From contig ML664664.1 in the NCBI GenBank assembly GCA_007570785.1, positions 593,350 through 657,349 of the forward strand: a stretch of DNA of 64,000 nucleotides, read 5' to 3'. The number at the start of each line of letters is the position of its first letter. Position 1 is the first letter of the stretch. Below are positions 1 to 12,812 of the stretch, piece by piece. The notes beneath the pieces are model-generated. The model saw nothing but the letters and a program-made list of their open reading frames with translations, did not search any database and was not told where the DNA came from. The position numbers were made by a program, and so were the translations under genes. The stretch is from Antilocapra americana (Eukaryota; Chordata; Mammalia; Artiodactyla; Antilocapridae).

Positions 1-2535
1 CATTCTGAAAAGACTACAAGACTATAACAAGAATCTTTCTGGAACCAAACAGAACCCTGAATCCCCCCCTCATCCCACTCAAGTACAAAAACAAGGAGTT
101 AATAATTAGGAAAACAGAATCATGGACCCAGTGTCTGATGCACACTACTGAGCTGTTTTACAGATACTGTAACTGCCACCAGAGGGGAAAAAAAACAAAT
201 TGCAAGATGATCAGACTGTAGCTGTGACGTAAGATGCTTCATCTTGAGCTGTACTGAATCTATGGCTAGCACGATTAGAAGAACTGCCCTCAAGAGAATG
301 GGATTAACATGATTACACATAATAATCTGTATCTTTATGGGCATCAAAATTATTGCCTATGTTTGCAAGTGGATAACTAAAATTGTCAGCAAAGAGATGC
401 TACAGACTCATGTTAACATATTTCACTGTAAGAATACAGTGCTCTAGGTCAGCATGAGGAAGTCATAGAGGATTACCCCTCATCCCATAGAAATGGAATG
501 ATGTCTGACAAGTGGGGATTTGTAAGCAGCTCTTTACAGTAAATCATTCTCAGCAGGAAGCCCCTTTTTGTCATTTAGTAAAGCAGTATTTTAACTTTCA
601 AACTGGCACCCCATACTCTACTCATCTCCACTCCTAGCACACCTTTCAAATGTTTTAATCACACAATACCTTGCCTAACTTGTCAATTCTTTCCACAGAC
701 CAAAGAAGTAGAAATGAAGAATAGTAAATAACAGATGACCTGATCTTTTCCCTAGACTTCCCCTTCAGTAATCTTGCAAACAAACTGTGAAAAAGGTAAC
801 GTCTAAAGAAAGATCATGAGGAGTTGACAAGCCTGCACACAGTGGGGGATGGAGACGTCTCTGACCCTTGCCCCCAATGATTAACTGAGATTACTCTTCC
901 AATTTCCTTTTGAAAGTTTCATGGCCAAGCAAAATCTTTGGAGGTAGTTTTGGGGGGATGCTGAGTTCACCATCTTCCCAGATTGCTGGCATTCTGATCA
1001 GAGGCACCATTCCTTTCTACTATTTATGAATATAGATTCTGTAAGTTGCAGGCAGTGGGACCCCCACTTGACAACATGGCAAGTTAATGGCCTTACCAAC
1101 ACCCCTGTATCTACCTCTCAAGCAGGGGCCGTTTATAGGCCCTTCCTCAATTTTAGCAATGGTTAAGTTATAATCAACAAAAACCCTGTATCTGCAGAGG
1201 GAATCCTGGGGCACTGGCAGAAACCAGAGAAAGGTGAGAATTTTTACCAGAGTCAGCTCTCCCTCATTTCTGTCTGTAGTGCCTGTTTAGAGAAGAAAAT
1301 AAAATTTCACAACATCTTTTCAAATCCAGAGCTGTTGCTTAGTGATACTTTCTTTCACAAGGATGGCTAGTGTCTTCTTGCTTTGCATCCTTAGTACCTG
1401 GCTTGGCTTTCTGCTCACCAGGGATATGCAAGCAGGCTGTTGTTCCTCCTTTGGGTTATCTTCAGGAGTGACTGTAGATCTTGGGAAGGTAACAGCTTTT
1501 GCACCTGCTTTGGGGACACCAGTTAAGGCAAGAGGTTTCTGAATATTGCCAGAAATATTCATTGCTTATCTAGGCTGAAACCTAACAGTATTTAAAAGGA
1601 TTTAATAGCTTTATAACCAGAAATTTAGCCAAACTGGAAGCTGATATTCATGGTCTGATAGCAAAAGACAATTTTTAGGCCAACTCCTCTAAGCTAAATG
1701 TAACCAGAGAGAAGCATTTCAACACAGGTGGATGGATGTGTCAGTCCTTTAACCTCCAGGCTACAACCCAATTTTTGGATGAATTGAGAGCAACTGCCCT
1801 TCTCTTACAAATTTTTACAAAACTGAAAATATAGCACTAGAGGACTGCAGGAAAAAGAAAAGGAGGGAGAGGATTTTTTAAAATACTGCTACAGAAGCAA
1901 CCTTGTCCCAAAATCTAGTTCAAGCAAAATTTGTAAATGAAAACTGTAAGATCTCAGTTTATGTTTGTCTATATGCTTATGTATGTCTGTATATATGTGC
2001 GTGTATGTGTGCTGTAGATGTATTTACCTACCTCTGAATGGTACTGGTAAAATTATTTTGTAAAAGAGCTCTATTTAACTGATTTGAAGAAACAAGCAAT
2101 TTTATAGACTTATTTTTCAAACTAACCCAAATAGTTTTCAAGTTCACATGATCTGGGGTAATCTTCAGTAAATAGAAGCTACTTTAAATTTGTTGGTTTC
2201 ATTAAAATAAGTCTGTCTTTAGAATTACCAACATTGAATGTCACGCAGGTATATAACTTTTTATTTGAACTGGGATTATTAGTCAAATGAGTTCATATTA
2301 CCACTTACAGAATTTGTTGGTCTGAAAAAATACCCTAGGATGATGACTGATTTTGTCTAATGTCTCATGAAGCTTTTGTTAGTGGTCTAAATATAATTGT
2401 TAAAAATAAGTAAATTAAATGGATGTGAGTTTAAAGTTTCTACGTAAACTTTTAAAATGGCTTTCAAGTATCCTTTTGGAAACTTGAATATTAAAATTTT
2501 GCTAAGTTAAATTAAATGATGGATAGTCATTGAAT
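1..2535. other. Unrecognised AT-rich sequence
   Basis: I recognise no gene or repeat here apart from the short open frame listed separately at 1320-1562. A TG/TA-rich patch lies near 1960-2025. Open frames are short and lack any family signature. The segment ends at the target-site duplication of the first SINE. Confidence 0.5.
1320..1562 (-). pseudogene. Unrecognised 80-codon open frame, possible decayed exon or processed pseudogene
   Basis: The minus strand reads 80 codons from an ATG at 1562 to a stop at 1320. The product is mixed and protein-like (Pro, Thr, Lys, Glu, Ser) with no low-complexity run, unlike the repeat-derived frames in the window. I do not recognise a family. There is no splice site or poly(A) tail I can defend, and a second short minus-strand frame at 1020-1214 is not obviously linked. 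It could equally be chance, since an 80-codon frame is not rare in 64 kb. No function is proposed. Confidence 0.2.
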
Positions 2536-2764
2536 GGGCTTCTCAGGTGGCGGAGTGGTAAAGAATCCACTTACCAATGCAGAAGATGCAAGAGATGTGG
2601 GTTTGATCTCTGGGTCAGGTAGACCCCTGGAGAAGGAGATGGCAATCCACTCCAGTATTCTTGCCTGGAAAATCCCATAGACAGAGGAGCCTTGCGGGCT
2701 AGTCCATGAGGTTGCAAGGAGTCGGACATGACTTATCAATTAAACAACAACAAAGTCATTGAAT
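2525..2764 (+). mobile_element. Bov-tA-type SINE with target-site duplication
   Basis: The body (2536-2753) begins with the tRNA-derived head (ggcttctcaggtgg) and continues into the BovA part with its typical 'ccactccagtattcttgcc' stretch and the 3' 'gagtcggacatgac' motif, followed by an A/C-rich tail. An 11-bp direct repeat, agtcattgaat, flanks it exactly at 2525-2535 and 2754-2764, so this is a simple retroposition event. The box-B-like segment is diverged, and present transcription is doubtful. Confidence 0.93.
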
Positions 2765-3057
2765 AGGTACATCATTTCCAAATGAGATAAAATACTGAAA
2801 CATTAATCACTGAACATAGGTTTATCTACTTTTTGTTTCCTTTTACAGATGAATTAAAGATATCTGGGTATATTAACAAGTATATTTATACCTCACTAAG
2901 GCATGTTTCTAGAAATTATTAAAAAAATACTTATAAATCTGCCAATCCATACAATGCTAATGTAAAGACAGATCATAATTGGTTTCCTCTTAGTTTTTAT
3001 AAGTAATCCAAATCTTCTCCAGTACTTTGAATTATCAGGTTTCTTACTTTCACCAAT

Positions 3058-3235
3058 AAAATGGATATGAAATGGCATCTCATTTTAGTACTGATTTGTG
3101 ATTCCTTGTTCACACTTGTGGCTGACCACTTTTACACAACTTTCCTCCTATGTGCTTCTTCCTCTGTGAAGTACCTATTCATGTCTTTAGAAATTTCATT
3201 GTGTCATTTATCCTTTTCTTCACATAAGAAAAATT
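3058..3235 (-). mobile_element. Old L1 ORF2 fragment, antisense
   Basis: The plus strand resembles the complement of the L1 ORF2 3' region ('gaaatggcatctcattttagt' followed by 'tattcatgtctttag'). It is heavily diverged, with no intact frame. It is probably one of the ancient mammalian L1M groups; the subfamily cannot be fixed by eye. Confidence 0.5.
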
Positions 3236-3435
3236 TACACTGAAAAACTCAAAGACACCTCAAAGAAAGAGGAAAGCTCTTAAGATCAAATAAAAAATCT
3301 CAATTTCAGAGAATAAATAGCTTCTTCACCTTCAGTAGTTGATGGCCAAGTGATGCTATACTGGTCTGTGATTTACAGATTAATTCCAAACTAATTTAGA
3401 ATGAGTTTTTTTCTCCAAAGAAGTTATTCTTTTTG

Positions 3436-3800
3436 GACATTGCTGGAAGAAGTATTGAGTATTACAACCACTTTGGAAGACAGGTGACAATATCTTGCAA
3501 AGATGAATATTCATATATTCTATGGACTAGCAATTTCCCTGTTAATCATATATCCCAAGGAAACTTCTGCACACATACACCATCACCATCATGGGATATA
3601 AACAGGAATGCCCACTGAAGCTCTCATAGTTGTAAAAATCTGAAAACACCTATCAGTAGGAAAACGGATAAATAGTAACATAGAAATCATTGAATAGCAG
3701 CTGCATGCAATAAGGATGAATGTTAGCAGTATAATTCTGAATAAAAAAAACTAATGCCATAAATGTCATGTTGCAAGATAATAGTTTGGTATAATAACTG
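3436..3800 (+). mobile_element. Old L1 3' fragment
   Basis: The order of recognisable L1 ORF2 3' blocks is kept: 'tacaaccactttggaagacag', then a 'ccaaggaaacttctgcacac' block, then 'cctatcagtaggaaaacggat' and 'agctgcatgcaataaggatga'. All are strongly diverged with many indels, as expected for an ancient mammalian L1. No reading frame survives. Confidence 0.6.
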
Positions 3801-5229
3801 ATTTATCTGTCATTTCTGACAATTTCTTTTACTTGAACTGCACCATCCTTCCTCATTAAAACACGACTAGGAGGCTGAGACATTTCATGTTCCTTGCCCC
3901 AGAGGAATGGCAACAGAGCTGAGCCAAATGCTGAGGCAAGATTAAAATTTTTTTACTACCATCAATTAGGTTTTGAATATCAAAACAAATCTCTACAAGA
4001 ATCAAAAAGCACATTTACTCTTAAAGAATAGTTTGGAAAAAGAAGAAGAAAGTTATCTAAAATATTATCAACCACAACAGAAATTTAACACCTAATGGTG
4101 ACTAGTTAAAACCATCCTTTTTAAAGTAAGGAATAGAAAACCATGTCCTTGATCACTACTATATTTCAATATCCTATTTTCAGTTCTGAGGAATGCAGAG
4201 AGAAAAAAGAAGCATAAGGGTGGAAAGGAAGAAAGAAAATTGACTTTTCTGCATAAGAGCCGATAGGCAGTATGCTGAGATGAAGCCTCTATCAGCCTAA
4301 AATCCTGAGTGACCTTACTGAGACAGCATCCCTGCCAATCCATACCAAGCATTACGTGTGAATGAGAAATAAACTTTCGATACTTTGAGTCTGAGATTCA
4401 GGGGTTGTTTGTTTCTAATTTATCCAAATTGATCAGGTGTTTTCAGTTCAGCTAAGCTGGACAGAGGTGCATTGGTTGTCTATAATCTTATATGCCTGAA
4501 ATAGTCTGCAGCATATACCTGAACATGAATAGAAAGTATAAGAAGGCAAATTTTCCTGGACACTAAACAAAGTTAGTTCAGTCTGTGTAAGAGAAAGAGA
4601 GTCAGAGAAGAGTACAGTAGTGTTAGACCATGTGGATCTCTTAGTTGGGAGGCAGGGTTTGAGATTTTCCTTCCTCTTTCTCAGGAGAGAGATGGTATAG
4701 TTAGAAAAGAGAGACTGGCTTAAAAGATTCAGAAAGTAGACAGCACTCAGAGGAGAAATGGCAACAGAAAGGATCTGGACTGAGATGCCTACCACACCCA
4801 GAATCTTCTTCATGGGATAGCATCTGTGAGTTTCCCAATAAGGGGCTATAGAAGGACTGGGAGGTGACAATGGTCTGTAATGGACCTTGTGACTGAGACA
4901 AAGAGGACACAGAGATGGTGGATGGACTTATAGAGCCTGGAGATCATGGCAGGACTGCCAGGGACCAAAGATGAGTTAAGTACCCCCTCGCCCCATTTTT
5001 AAAAAAACCTCCACCTCTGGAGGAAATCTACATGTAGATCTTCTGGCAATCCATAGGTGGGAGTTTTTTTTAAAAATGCCACTACTTTATATAAACCCTG
5101 GAATGTATTTGTTACCCCAAGAGAAAGGAAGGCTATGCAAAAACCCTTGGTTGTTTCAGTTAAATTTGATTGGACTAAGAATATTCTATAATGGTCATTA
5201 CTGAATTAAATTTGTTTTGCCTTCATGGT
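3801..5229. other. Unrecognised sequence
   Basis: No repeat family or gene is recognised. Two minus-strand open frames (4448-4870 and 4092-4352) have no recognisable domains and are flanked by no splice or poly(A) signals that I can support. The stretch at 4690-4990 is slightly richer in G+C than its surroundings. Confidence 0.45.
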
Positions 5230-5760
5230 GAATGGGTACTTAAAATGAAGGCTGACATTTGGGAGTTGAATTTCTCAACATGGTCAATTTGAGATGCCTA
5301 ATAAACCTCAAAGTAGATGAAGCTGGATATCAGTACAGAGGTTTAGGGTAGATATACACGTCTGGGGGTTTTCAGATATAGATAGGCATTTAAAGTTAGG
5401 GACCTGGGAGTTAGATAATATAGAGGGTAAACATAGAGAAAGTAGAAATCTGAGAGGTGAACTCTGAGTCATCCCAACATTTAGAAATTAAGATGAGGTT
5501 GTTTTTCCAATGAATGAGACAAAAACAGCAGCAAATGAAGTAGTGGAATAAAACACAACGGTGTGGTGTCCTGGCTACCAAATAAAGTTTCAAGGGGGTG
5601 GTGATGAGCAATGTCAAATATTACAAGGGGAAAGATGGTGACTGAATAACAGTCATTAGATTGGCAATGTGGACATAATAGATGACCTTGCAAGTGTAGT
5701 TTCGTGAGTGCTGGAAATGAGAGAACTGTCTCATTTGGTATTGTTAGGATAAGATAATTG
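5230..5760 (+). mobile_element. Ancient mammalian interspersed repeat, family name uncertain
   Basis: The stretch matches by eye a repeat common in mammalian genomes, with the ordered blocks 'tttgagatgcctaataaac', 'catcccaacatttaga', 'gtgtggtgtcctggctacca', 'gtttcaagggggtggtgatga' and 'attagattggcaatgtgg'. It is diverged and noncoding here. I cannot recall its Repbase name reliably, so only the repeat status is claimed. Confidence 0.55.
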
Positions 5761-6279
5761 GTCTCTTTATGTGTTTTTTATTTTGAAGTTTTGTTGATGA
5801 CTTGGCAGAGAATAAGCTTCTTGATAAGGATGTTACCCATTCTAATATGTCTTGAAATACTGCATACTGCATTCACTTGAGAGAGTACTGAAAAAAAATG
5901 AGAAAATTAAAAGACCTAAGAAATAGAGATCTGTTTATCTCTATTTCACCTAGAAATTTCTAAACTTACATCCCATAAAATTCATACATATGTGTGCATG
6001 TGTATAAGACCCACAGTCTCTTACCTGAAACCCTTTTGGTCAGATATAACTTAAAAATAGAAATATTTCAGATTTCAGAAAAACAAGTGAACAGTGCATA
6101 TTCTAAGTAATTCTGCCAGCAAGGAATCAAACACATCGACTGTTTTGCTTTGTGGCAAATCATGCTCAGAGATAGAGATTGTCTTTACTGACATTTTATT
6201 TAACATAGGCTCACTGTGGGAATCATAATAATTTCACAAGCCAATGGCATGTATGATAAAGTATATTAATGAGTCAATA
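5761..6279. other. Unrecognised sequence
   Basis: AT-rich sequence with no repeat, open frame or RNA gene that I can support. It ends where the L1 fragment begins. Confidence 0.45.
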
Positions 6280-6930
6280 AAGAATAAAATTCCAAAAAAG
6301 GGAACCTTTCTACACTGTTGGTGGGAATGTAAATTGGTGCAGGTACTATGGAAAACAGTATAGAGATTACTCAAAAAACTAAAAATAGAGTTGTTATATG
6401 ATCCAGCAATCTCATTCCTGGGCATATACCCAGACAAAACTACAATTTGAAAAGATACATACACCCTTATGCTCATAGCAGCACTATTCACAATAATCAA
6501 GACAAAGAAACAACCTAGATGTCCATCGATGATGGATAAAGAAGATGTGGCATGTATATATAATGGAATATCATTCAGCCACAAAAATAATGAAATAATG
6601 CCATTTGCAGTACATGTATAGACCCAGAGATGATCATATTAAATCAGTCAGAAAAAGACAAATACCATATGATATCACTTATATGTATAAACTAAAATAC
6701 GGCACAAATCAACATATCTACAAAACAAAGACAGACTCACAGATACAGAGAATAGACTTGTGGTTGCTAAGGGGGAGAGGGGCAGGGAAGGAAGGGTTGG
6801 GAGTTTGGGGTTAGCAGATGTGAACTACTATTAGCATGGATAAACAAGGTCCTATTGTATAGCACAGTGGACTACGTTCAATATCCTGTGACAAATCATA
6901 ATGGAAAAGAACATGAAAAATAAATAGTAC
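6280..6930 (+). mobile_element. L1 3' end (ORF2 C-terminal region plus 3' UTR)
   Basis: Typical ORF2 3' sequence is present, including 'cactgttggtgggaatgtaaa', 'tgatccagcaatctc', 'gcagcactattcacaataa' and 'gatgtggcatgtatata'. The 3' UTR follows, with 'cagactcacagatacagaga' and 'tattgtatagcacagtgg', ending in an A-rich stretch near 6925. The frame is broken by stops and indels. The 5' end is truncated at about 6280, and I see no clean target-site duplication. Confidence 0.85.
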
Positions 6931-7384
6931 TCTAATCCATTGACAGATTAATCACACAATTGTCCCAGGAAAGGAGAGATGAAAGGAATAAAGTTCAAAT
7001 TTAACTGGAGGTGTACCTCTATATGAGTTGGTACTTGAGAGAGACAGCTTCACCAGCCAAGAGCTGACTTCCAGCGGCTAGCTGAAAAACAAAATACTCC
7101 TATTATCAGAGCATATTGCTGGGAAATGGTGGCCCTGGTGTTGGCTGTTGGCAGGCAAGATGATTCTTTCCCGGGGCCACTGTGTCACCACTGTCAGTAA
7201 AAGAGTCATCTTTACCATCACAGAAGCTAATGTCCCGACACTTTCAGAGAACTAGATTAGTGAAGGGTAGCTTTGCCCAGACTGAAACCGATTGTCCTCA
7301 CAAACACTGATACTTATAGTCTAAATACCCACTCACTACTGTTGCTTCTTCTTGTTTCTACTAATAAGCAAAGGAGAGAAAAGC
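6931..7384. other. Unrecognised sequence between two L1 fragments
   Basis: No gene or repeat recognised. A somewhat GC-richer patch lies at 7115-7210, around 'ggccctggtgttggctg'. Confidence 0.4.
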
Positions 7385-8445
7385 AAAAATAAAGGAGAAA
7401 AAAAGCAAAAATAAACAAATGGGACCTAATTAAACTTCAACACTTTTGCACAGAAAGGGAAACCATCAGCAAAATGAAAAGACAATCTACCTAATGGGAG
7501 AAAATAGTCGCAAATGATATGGTCAATAAGGGGTTAACATCCGACATATATAAACAGCTCATCCAGCTCAACATGGAAAAAAACAAACAACCTGATTAAA
7601 AACAGAAAGAAGAACTGAATAGACATTTTCCACCAGAGGAAATGCAGATGGCCAACAAGCACATGAAAAGATGCACAATATCATTAATCATCAGGGAAAT
7701 GCAAATCAAAACCAGAATGAAATATTGCCTCACACTTGTCAGAATCGCTGTCATCAGAAAGCAAGTAACAAATGTTGGAGAGAAAAGGAACTCTCTTATA
7801 CTGTTGGTGGGAATGTAAATTGGTGCATTCACTGTGCAAAACAGTATGAAGGTTTCTCAAAAAGCTAAAAATAGAACTACCATATGACTCAACAATTCCA
7901 CTCCTGGCTATATATATTTAAAAAACAAACAAACCAAACACTATTTTGAAAAGATCCATGTACCCAATGTTCACAGCAGCATTATTTACAATTGTCCCAA
8001 TACAGAAGCAACCTAAGAGTACATGAACAGATGAAGGGATAAAGAATATAAAAGGAGGAACATTTGCATTTGCAATGGCATTACACTAAGTGAAATAAGT
8101 CAGAGAAAGACAAATACTGTATGATATCACTTATACGTGGAATCTAAAAAAACTGGTGAATATAATAAAAAAGAAGCAAACTCCTATACAGACAACAAAC
8201 CAGTATTTACCAGTGGGGAGAGGGAGGGGGAGGGGCAATATAGAGGTAGGGGATGAAGAGGTTCAAATTATTAGATATAGATAGGCTATTAGGATATATT
8301 GTACAATGTATGGAGTATAGCCGATATAGCCAATATTATAAATGGACTATAACCTTTACATTTTGTGAATCACTATATTGTATACTTCTAACTTACATAA
8401 TATTGTATAGCAACTATACTTCAACTGAAAAAAATAAAATCTGAC
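7385..8445 (+). mobile_element. L1 3' fragment, 5'-truncated
   Basis: It begins in ORF2 ('aacaaatgggacctaattaaac') and keeps the ordered blocks 'aaagacaatctacctaatggg', 'gccaacaagcacatgaaaag', 'gttggtgggaatgtaaattgg' and 'tcactatattgtatactt'. It ends with 'actgaaaaaaataaaat'. A stretch at 7373-7420 contains a partly duplicated 'aagcaaaaataaa' unit at the left edge. Multiple stops and indels show it is dead. Confidence 0.87.
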
Positions 8446-9174
8446 AGCAACAGTTTCCTCAAAAGAAGGTACAGAAATACCATATTAAAAAGTAAAATGA
8501 TGCCAAACCACTTTGAGAAATGTTTTCACCAACCACATGCTGTATAGGTTAATTACGTGTTTCAAAGCTATGAATTGAATTATATCCGGAGGCGGGTATT
8601 GACTGATGAGTGAAAGCCTCTGAAAGGGCATTTGTGTGGTTCCATTGTCACTGTTCCGTATTGTTCTCTCTTCTCTCTCTCAGGCTGCAGTACATTCTGT
8701 CATTCTTTGAAGATGTGGCAGCTTCATGAAAACAATCTACTGAACTGTCTGAATTGCATCTTGTCTTTGCTAGAGAATATGAGAAAAGGAGCAGATAACT
8801 AAGAACCATTTGCAAGAGACATGCACTATATAAATTAGGTTTGATAAAATGATGAGCAGCTTGAGGGAAGAATAGCACATTTGTCAGCCTCCTTGATTCT
8901 GCAGAATGCCAGTGGTATCCAGAATTGGTGCTGAGCAGGAAGATGAGGGGAATGGGTGGAGGAAGAGAGAGATGGTTACTCTCCCTGAAGCCCTCAAGAT
9001 ACAGAAGAGGACTTAGACTTGGCAAGACACCCTCTCCAATTAAGTCTTTTTTAGTTTATTTTAGTCTTTAATCTCTTCATAGGTACATTCATAAATTTTT
9101 CTTTGAGAAAAATGGTAGTTTGCTTCAAATTTTCTTGTTTAATATTATAAGATGAACATTTTCATCCATGTGAT
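8446..9174. other. Unrecognised sequence with a pyrimidine tract
   Basis: No repeat recognised. A C/T tract ending in CAG at 8668-8684 resembles a splice acceptor, but no following open frame or donor supports an exon. Confidence 0.4.
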
Positions 9175-9535
9175 TAAAGAACACAATTTTTAACACTTCT
9201 AAAATGTTTTTCATAATTATGTATACAAGTTATTTAACCAATCCTAATTATTAACAAGTTTAAGTTGTTCCCAAATATTTTGCTCTTAAAAAATACTGCC
9301 ATCTCGAACTCCTGACATGTACATATTAGTGAACATTTATTTCCTGAGGACGAATATCTTTGAGGTTTAAGAGTTCAAGATCACAAAACATTTTAAGGCT
9401 TTTGATTTAAATAGCAAAGTTACCATTCATAAAATTGTTATATGTTGTTTGAGGCTGCCACTGTATGATTGGGTGCTTTCATCTCACCCTCGGCAACATT
9501 ATTTTTATTTGATTAAATAAAGGTGTAAAGAATAT
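9175..9535 (-). mobile_element. Ancient L1M 3' UTR fragment, antisense
   Basis: The plus strand resembles the complement of an old L1M 3' UTR, with the ordered blocks 'tttaagttgttcccaaatat', 'gtgaacatttatttcctgagg', 'acattttaaggcttttgat' and 'accctcggcaacatt'. It is strongly diverged. Confidence 0.5.
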
Positions 9536-9594
9536 CTTGTTGAGTAGTAATTTATATTTTTTGGCTGTTTGAATTATTTTATATTTACCAGAAA

Positions 9595-9845
9595 CTCCAT
9601 TTCTTTTATTTTTTAATTGAAGTATAACTGAGATATAACATTATATATTGGTTTCAAGTATAACAACATAATGATTATGTTATCTTAGCAATTTTCAAAT
9701 ATGCAATACATTATTATTAACTATAGCTACCATACTGTATGTTACAGCTTGAGGACTTATTTATAACTGGAAATTTGTACCTTTTTACTTCCTTCACCCA
9801 TTTTGCCCACCCCCACCCCTCTTTGGCAACCACTCCAACTGATCC
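9595..9845 (-). mobile_element. L1 3' UTR fragment, antisense
   Basis: It begins with the complement of an A-rich tail (ttcttttattttttaattga) and continues with 'agtataactgagatataaca', 'ttataactggaaatttgtacc' and 'tctttggcaaccactcc', a signature of mammalian L1 3' UTRs in antisense. It holds no coding sequence. Confidence 0.75.
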
Positions 9846-10134
9846 TTAACATTATTCTAGGAGATCACCTTCAAGGTTGTATTTTAGTAGGTGTTTACTA
9901 GAAAATTTCTATCATTCATTTTGGGTTTGCTTGAGAGTCAAGAATTTTAAACACAGAGGCTAGATCAAAAACCTTCAGACAACAGCTATTGACAGCTTGT
10001 TTTCCCAGCTAGTTGAGCCGTGTTGTGGGAAAACCTTGGTTTCTTGGAGCAGGAGATGTGGTTGAAGAACTCGGTCCCCAGTGTACTAGACCTGGTTAAC
10101 TGGGACAAAATACCAGCCCTTGCTGAGACAGGCT

Positions 10135-10255
10135 TCTTGTCTATAAAGTGAGAGTATTTCCCATACCTATCTCATAGAACTATGGAGAAATCCACAAAAT
10201 AATATGAAAGAAAAGCATCTGTACAAGGTAAAGCACCAGATACTCATTAAAATTT
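10135..10255 (+). mobile_element. MIR SINE, 3' half
   Basis: The blocks 'tcttgtctataaagtgagag', 'cccatacctatctcatagaa' and 'ggtaaagcaccagatactcat' follow the order of the MIR core and 3' region. It is highly diverged, as expected for a pre-placental SINE. Confidence 0.5.
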
Positions 10256-10350
10256 ATTTTAAAATTTGCTGTAAAGCAGGACAAAGATTTGACCAGGACA
10301 CAGACCTAAGGTTTCCAGAAATTGTATTTAGACAGTAATAGTGTTTATTT

Positions 10351-10575
10351 GGTGCTTCTGTGGTGACTCAGTGTTAAAGTATTCCCTGCAATACAGGAAC
10401 AGCGGAAGATGTGTGTTCAATCCCTGGGTTGGGAAGATCCCTTGGAGGAGGAAACGGTAACCCATTCCAGTATTCTTACCTGGGAAATCCCATGGACAGA
10501 GGAGTCTGGCAAGCTACATCCATGGGGTCACAAAGAGCTGGACATGACTAAGCAGCTAAGCACGAGCATGAGCAC
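10351..10575 (+). mobile_element. Bov-tA-type SINE
   Basis: A tRNA-like head (gcttctgtggtgactcag) is joined to a BovA body (cattccagtattcttacctg, catggacagaggagtctgg) and ends with 'aagagctggacatgactaagc' plus a simple tail. It is diverged from its consensus. No certain target-site duplication is seen. Confidence 0.9.
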
Positions 10576-12812
10576 TTCTTTTGTAACTTTTATGTCACCA
10601 TTTCCCTTCCTCAAAGACAAATTAGTAACCTTCAACATGTACTATATTCATTCTTTTTGCTCACATTCTTTAACTCATACTCTTCTAGATATTTCCTCCA
10701 CCCTTGTGGGAACAGTACCTGACCTCTGTAACTCATTGTCTAGACATCTGAATGATTTTCTTTGGTTCTTGATTTTGTAATACAGTCAGTAAAATGTAAT
10801 TGATAGGATATCAAAAAAACCATTCTATTAATTATGATATGTTTTAACCTTAATACTTCTTATCTGGGGATGCATGTCCTCCCTGAGAATGTGACAGATA
10901 CAAGATTCTAAATGTACTAGCCAGTGCTCATTTTGGCCAGGCCCAGCTCACCAGGGCTGGTGACAATCTGTCATATGTTTATGTGCTCATATTTATGTAG
11001 TCTTGGCCAAGCTCTGAAGTTGTGGAGGCTCAACAGTGCATCTTATTCTTTTTATATTCTCCATTACACTAACTCAGCCTTCTGAAGGAAGGATGCACCT
11101 GGGAATTTCCTAGAGAAATGGCCCCGAGATTAGACCTAAAAGGTGAGGAGTTGGAGTCATCTTACAGGAGAAGTGAGGGATCCCAGAGCACACAGGGAAG
11201 GCAGCAGAGAGAGCCACCAGGATGTTAGAGGGGACGAAGGCCCTTCTCTGCATCTGACCATGAGGACGAGCAGGAAGACGGGGTGTCTCATGACTGGTGA
11301 TGTTATCCTTGATCCATTAACTCAGGTGGTGTCTGTCAGTCCCTTTACTGTGAAGAGACTTCACTACATTTCCCTTTTTATTAATATATGTCTTGCATGG
11401 AGATACTTTGAGACTAGGCAAAGAACCCACTTCTGGTTGTACTTTTGTCTACTAATTTTAGAATCCTATGATAGAGAATTCCCTGCTGTTTGTCTACTTG
11501 AGATTTTTAATTTCCATCATTTGATTTATTAACTGAAAATCTACATGGAAGAGCTACCCCTCTCCCCTGTTTACCAGACATGGTTTGTTTTTTCAAAGGG
11601 TGAAAAATTGAATCAAAATATTAGGACTTTTACAAATTGGCCTTTCTATGTCAAGTGTTTTGTAATAACTCACTCTCTTTGATTTCAACACAGGGACAGT
11701 ATGTGTGTGTGTTGGGGGGAGATGTGGCGTCTACATGTGCCTTAGACACAAAGGCCCATTTGTTTCCTTGGCCATGACTGACAGAAGAAATTCATGCCAC
11801 AGGTTTGACATGTCCAAGGGGAGTATAACACAGCAATGCAGATCTCCTATTGGGTGACATCACACAACACAGTGAGAGAAACAAGCCCAGCATATCTTAT
11901 CCCAACATAGTCAGCAGGAAAAACTAAAACAAAACAAAAAAAAAGAAACAGCTTTTCAGAAAAAATTTAAAAAAAAAATGCAATAAATATATAAATAATA
12001 AAAAAACAAAATAACATGGAATAAACTACGGGTTCTCAACAAAATTATTCTCTGATATCACTTTAATTTCATCTCCAAAGTAATGGATGACATTTAATCT
12101 AGGCTTTTCTCCCAAAAGTACCTATATTCCCAAAGTATGAATTCATTTCACAGAATCATACTTTAATTGTCTAGGCCAGGGAGTCTTAAATGACCTCCAA
12201 ATTTCAAATGAATTACCTTTGCTTCATTAAAAGGAGTAGCATTATGGGACTTGATATTTATCCTCACTTTGTTTTAAAAAAACAAAACCAAACATTTTCT
12301 TTTGGTACAAATTACCTTAATATAAAGCCTGACAGAAATTGCAATCTGAGCCAGAGAGTTTTATCACCTATCCAAAAGGGCAGCAAAATTATATGAAAAT
12401 CTTTTCCTTGCCAAGATAACCGAGTACATTAAAAAATTTGCCTACTGTGTTATTTTTCCAAAGGCATTAGTCCTTCTCAAAGTATTTCTCTGGATGTCAA
12501 AACACAACTTGATCCATTCAGATAAATCTACTATCAAATGTGAAAACAAACCCAGCAAGTCTGATTAATGGCATCAACTTTTTCCAAGTGCTTTGAACTT
12601 GCTCTAATAGGTAAATACTTGGCTGCAGATACTGTAGACTGACTACTCAAAAGCTTTTTATAATTCCTCTCCCTTGCCTTCCTCTGCTAAAGAGACTGGT
12701 AAGCTCAATAAGTCATTGGTTCAGACACCCTTGTAGCCAAGGTGGCCAGATGAGACATAGTTCTAGTGGTTAGCAAGATGTATGTAAAGTCCTTCAGAAA
12801 AGGGAGGACAGG
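10576..12812. other. Unrecognised sequence with an A-rich tract
   Basis: I recognise no interspersed repeat. An A-rich low-complexity tract lies at 11925-12015. The 129-codon plus-strand frame at 11143-11532 has no recognisable domain and I do not call it a gene. Confidence 0.45.

Noticed and set aside
8668..8684. Splice acceptor-like pyrimidine tract with CAG
   Set aside because: No open frame with a donor site follows, and such tracts are common by chance in AT-rich introns and intergenic DNA.
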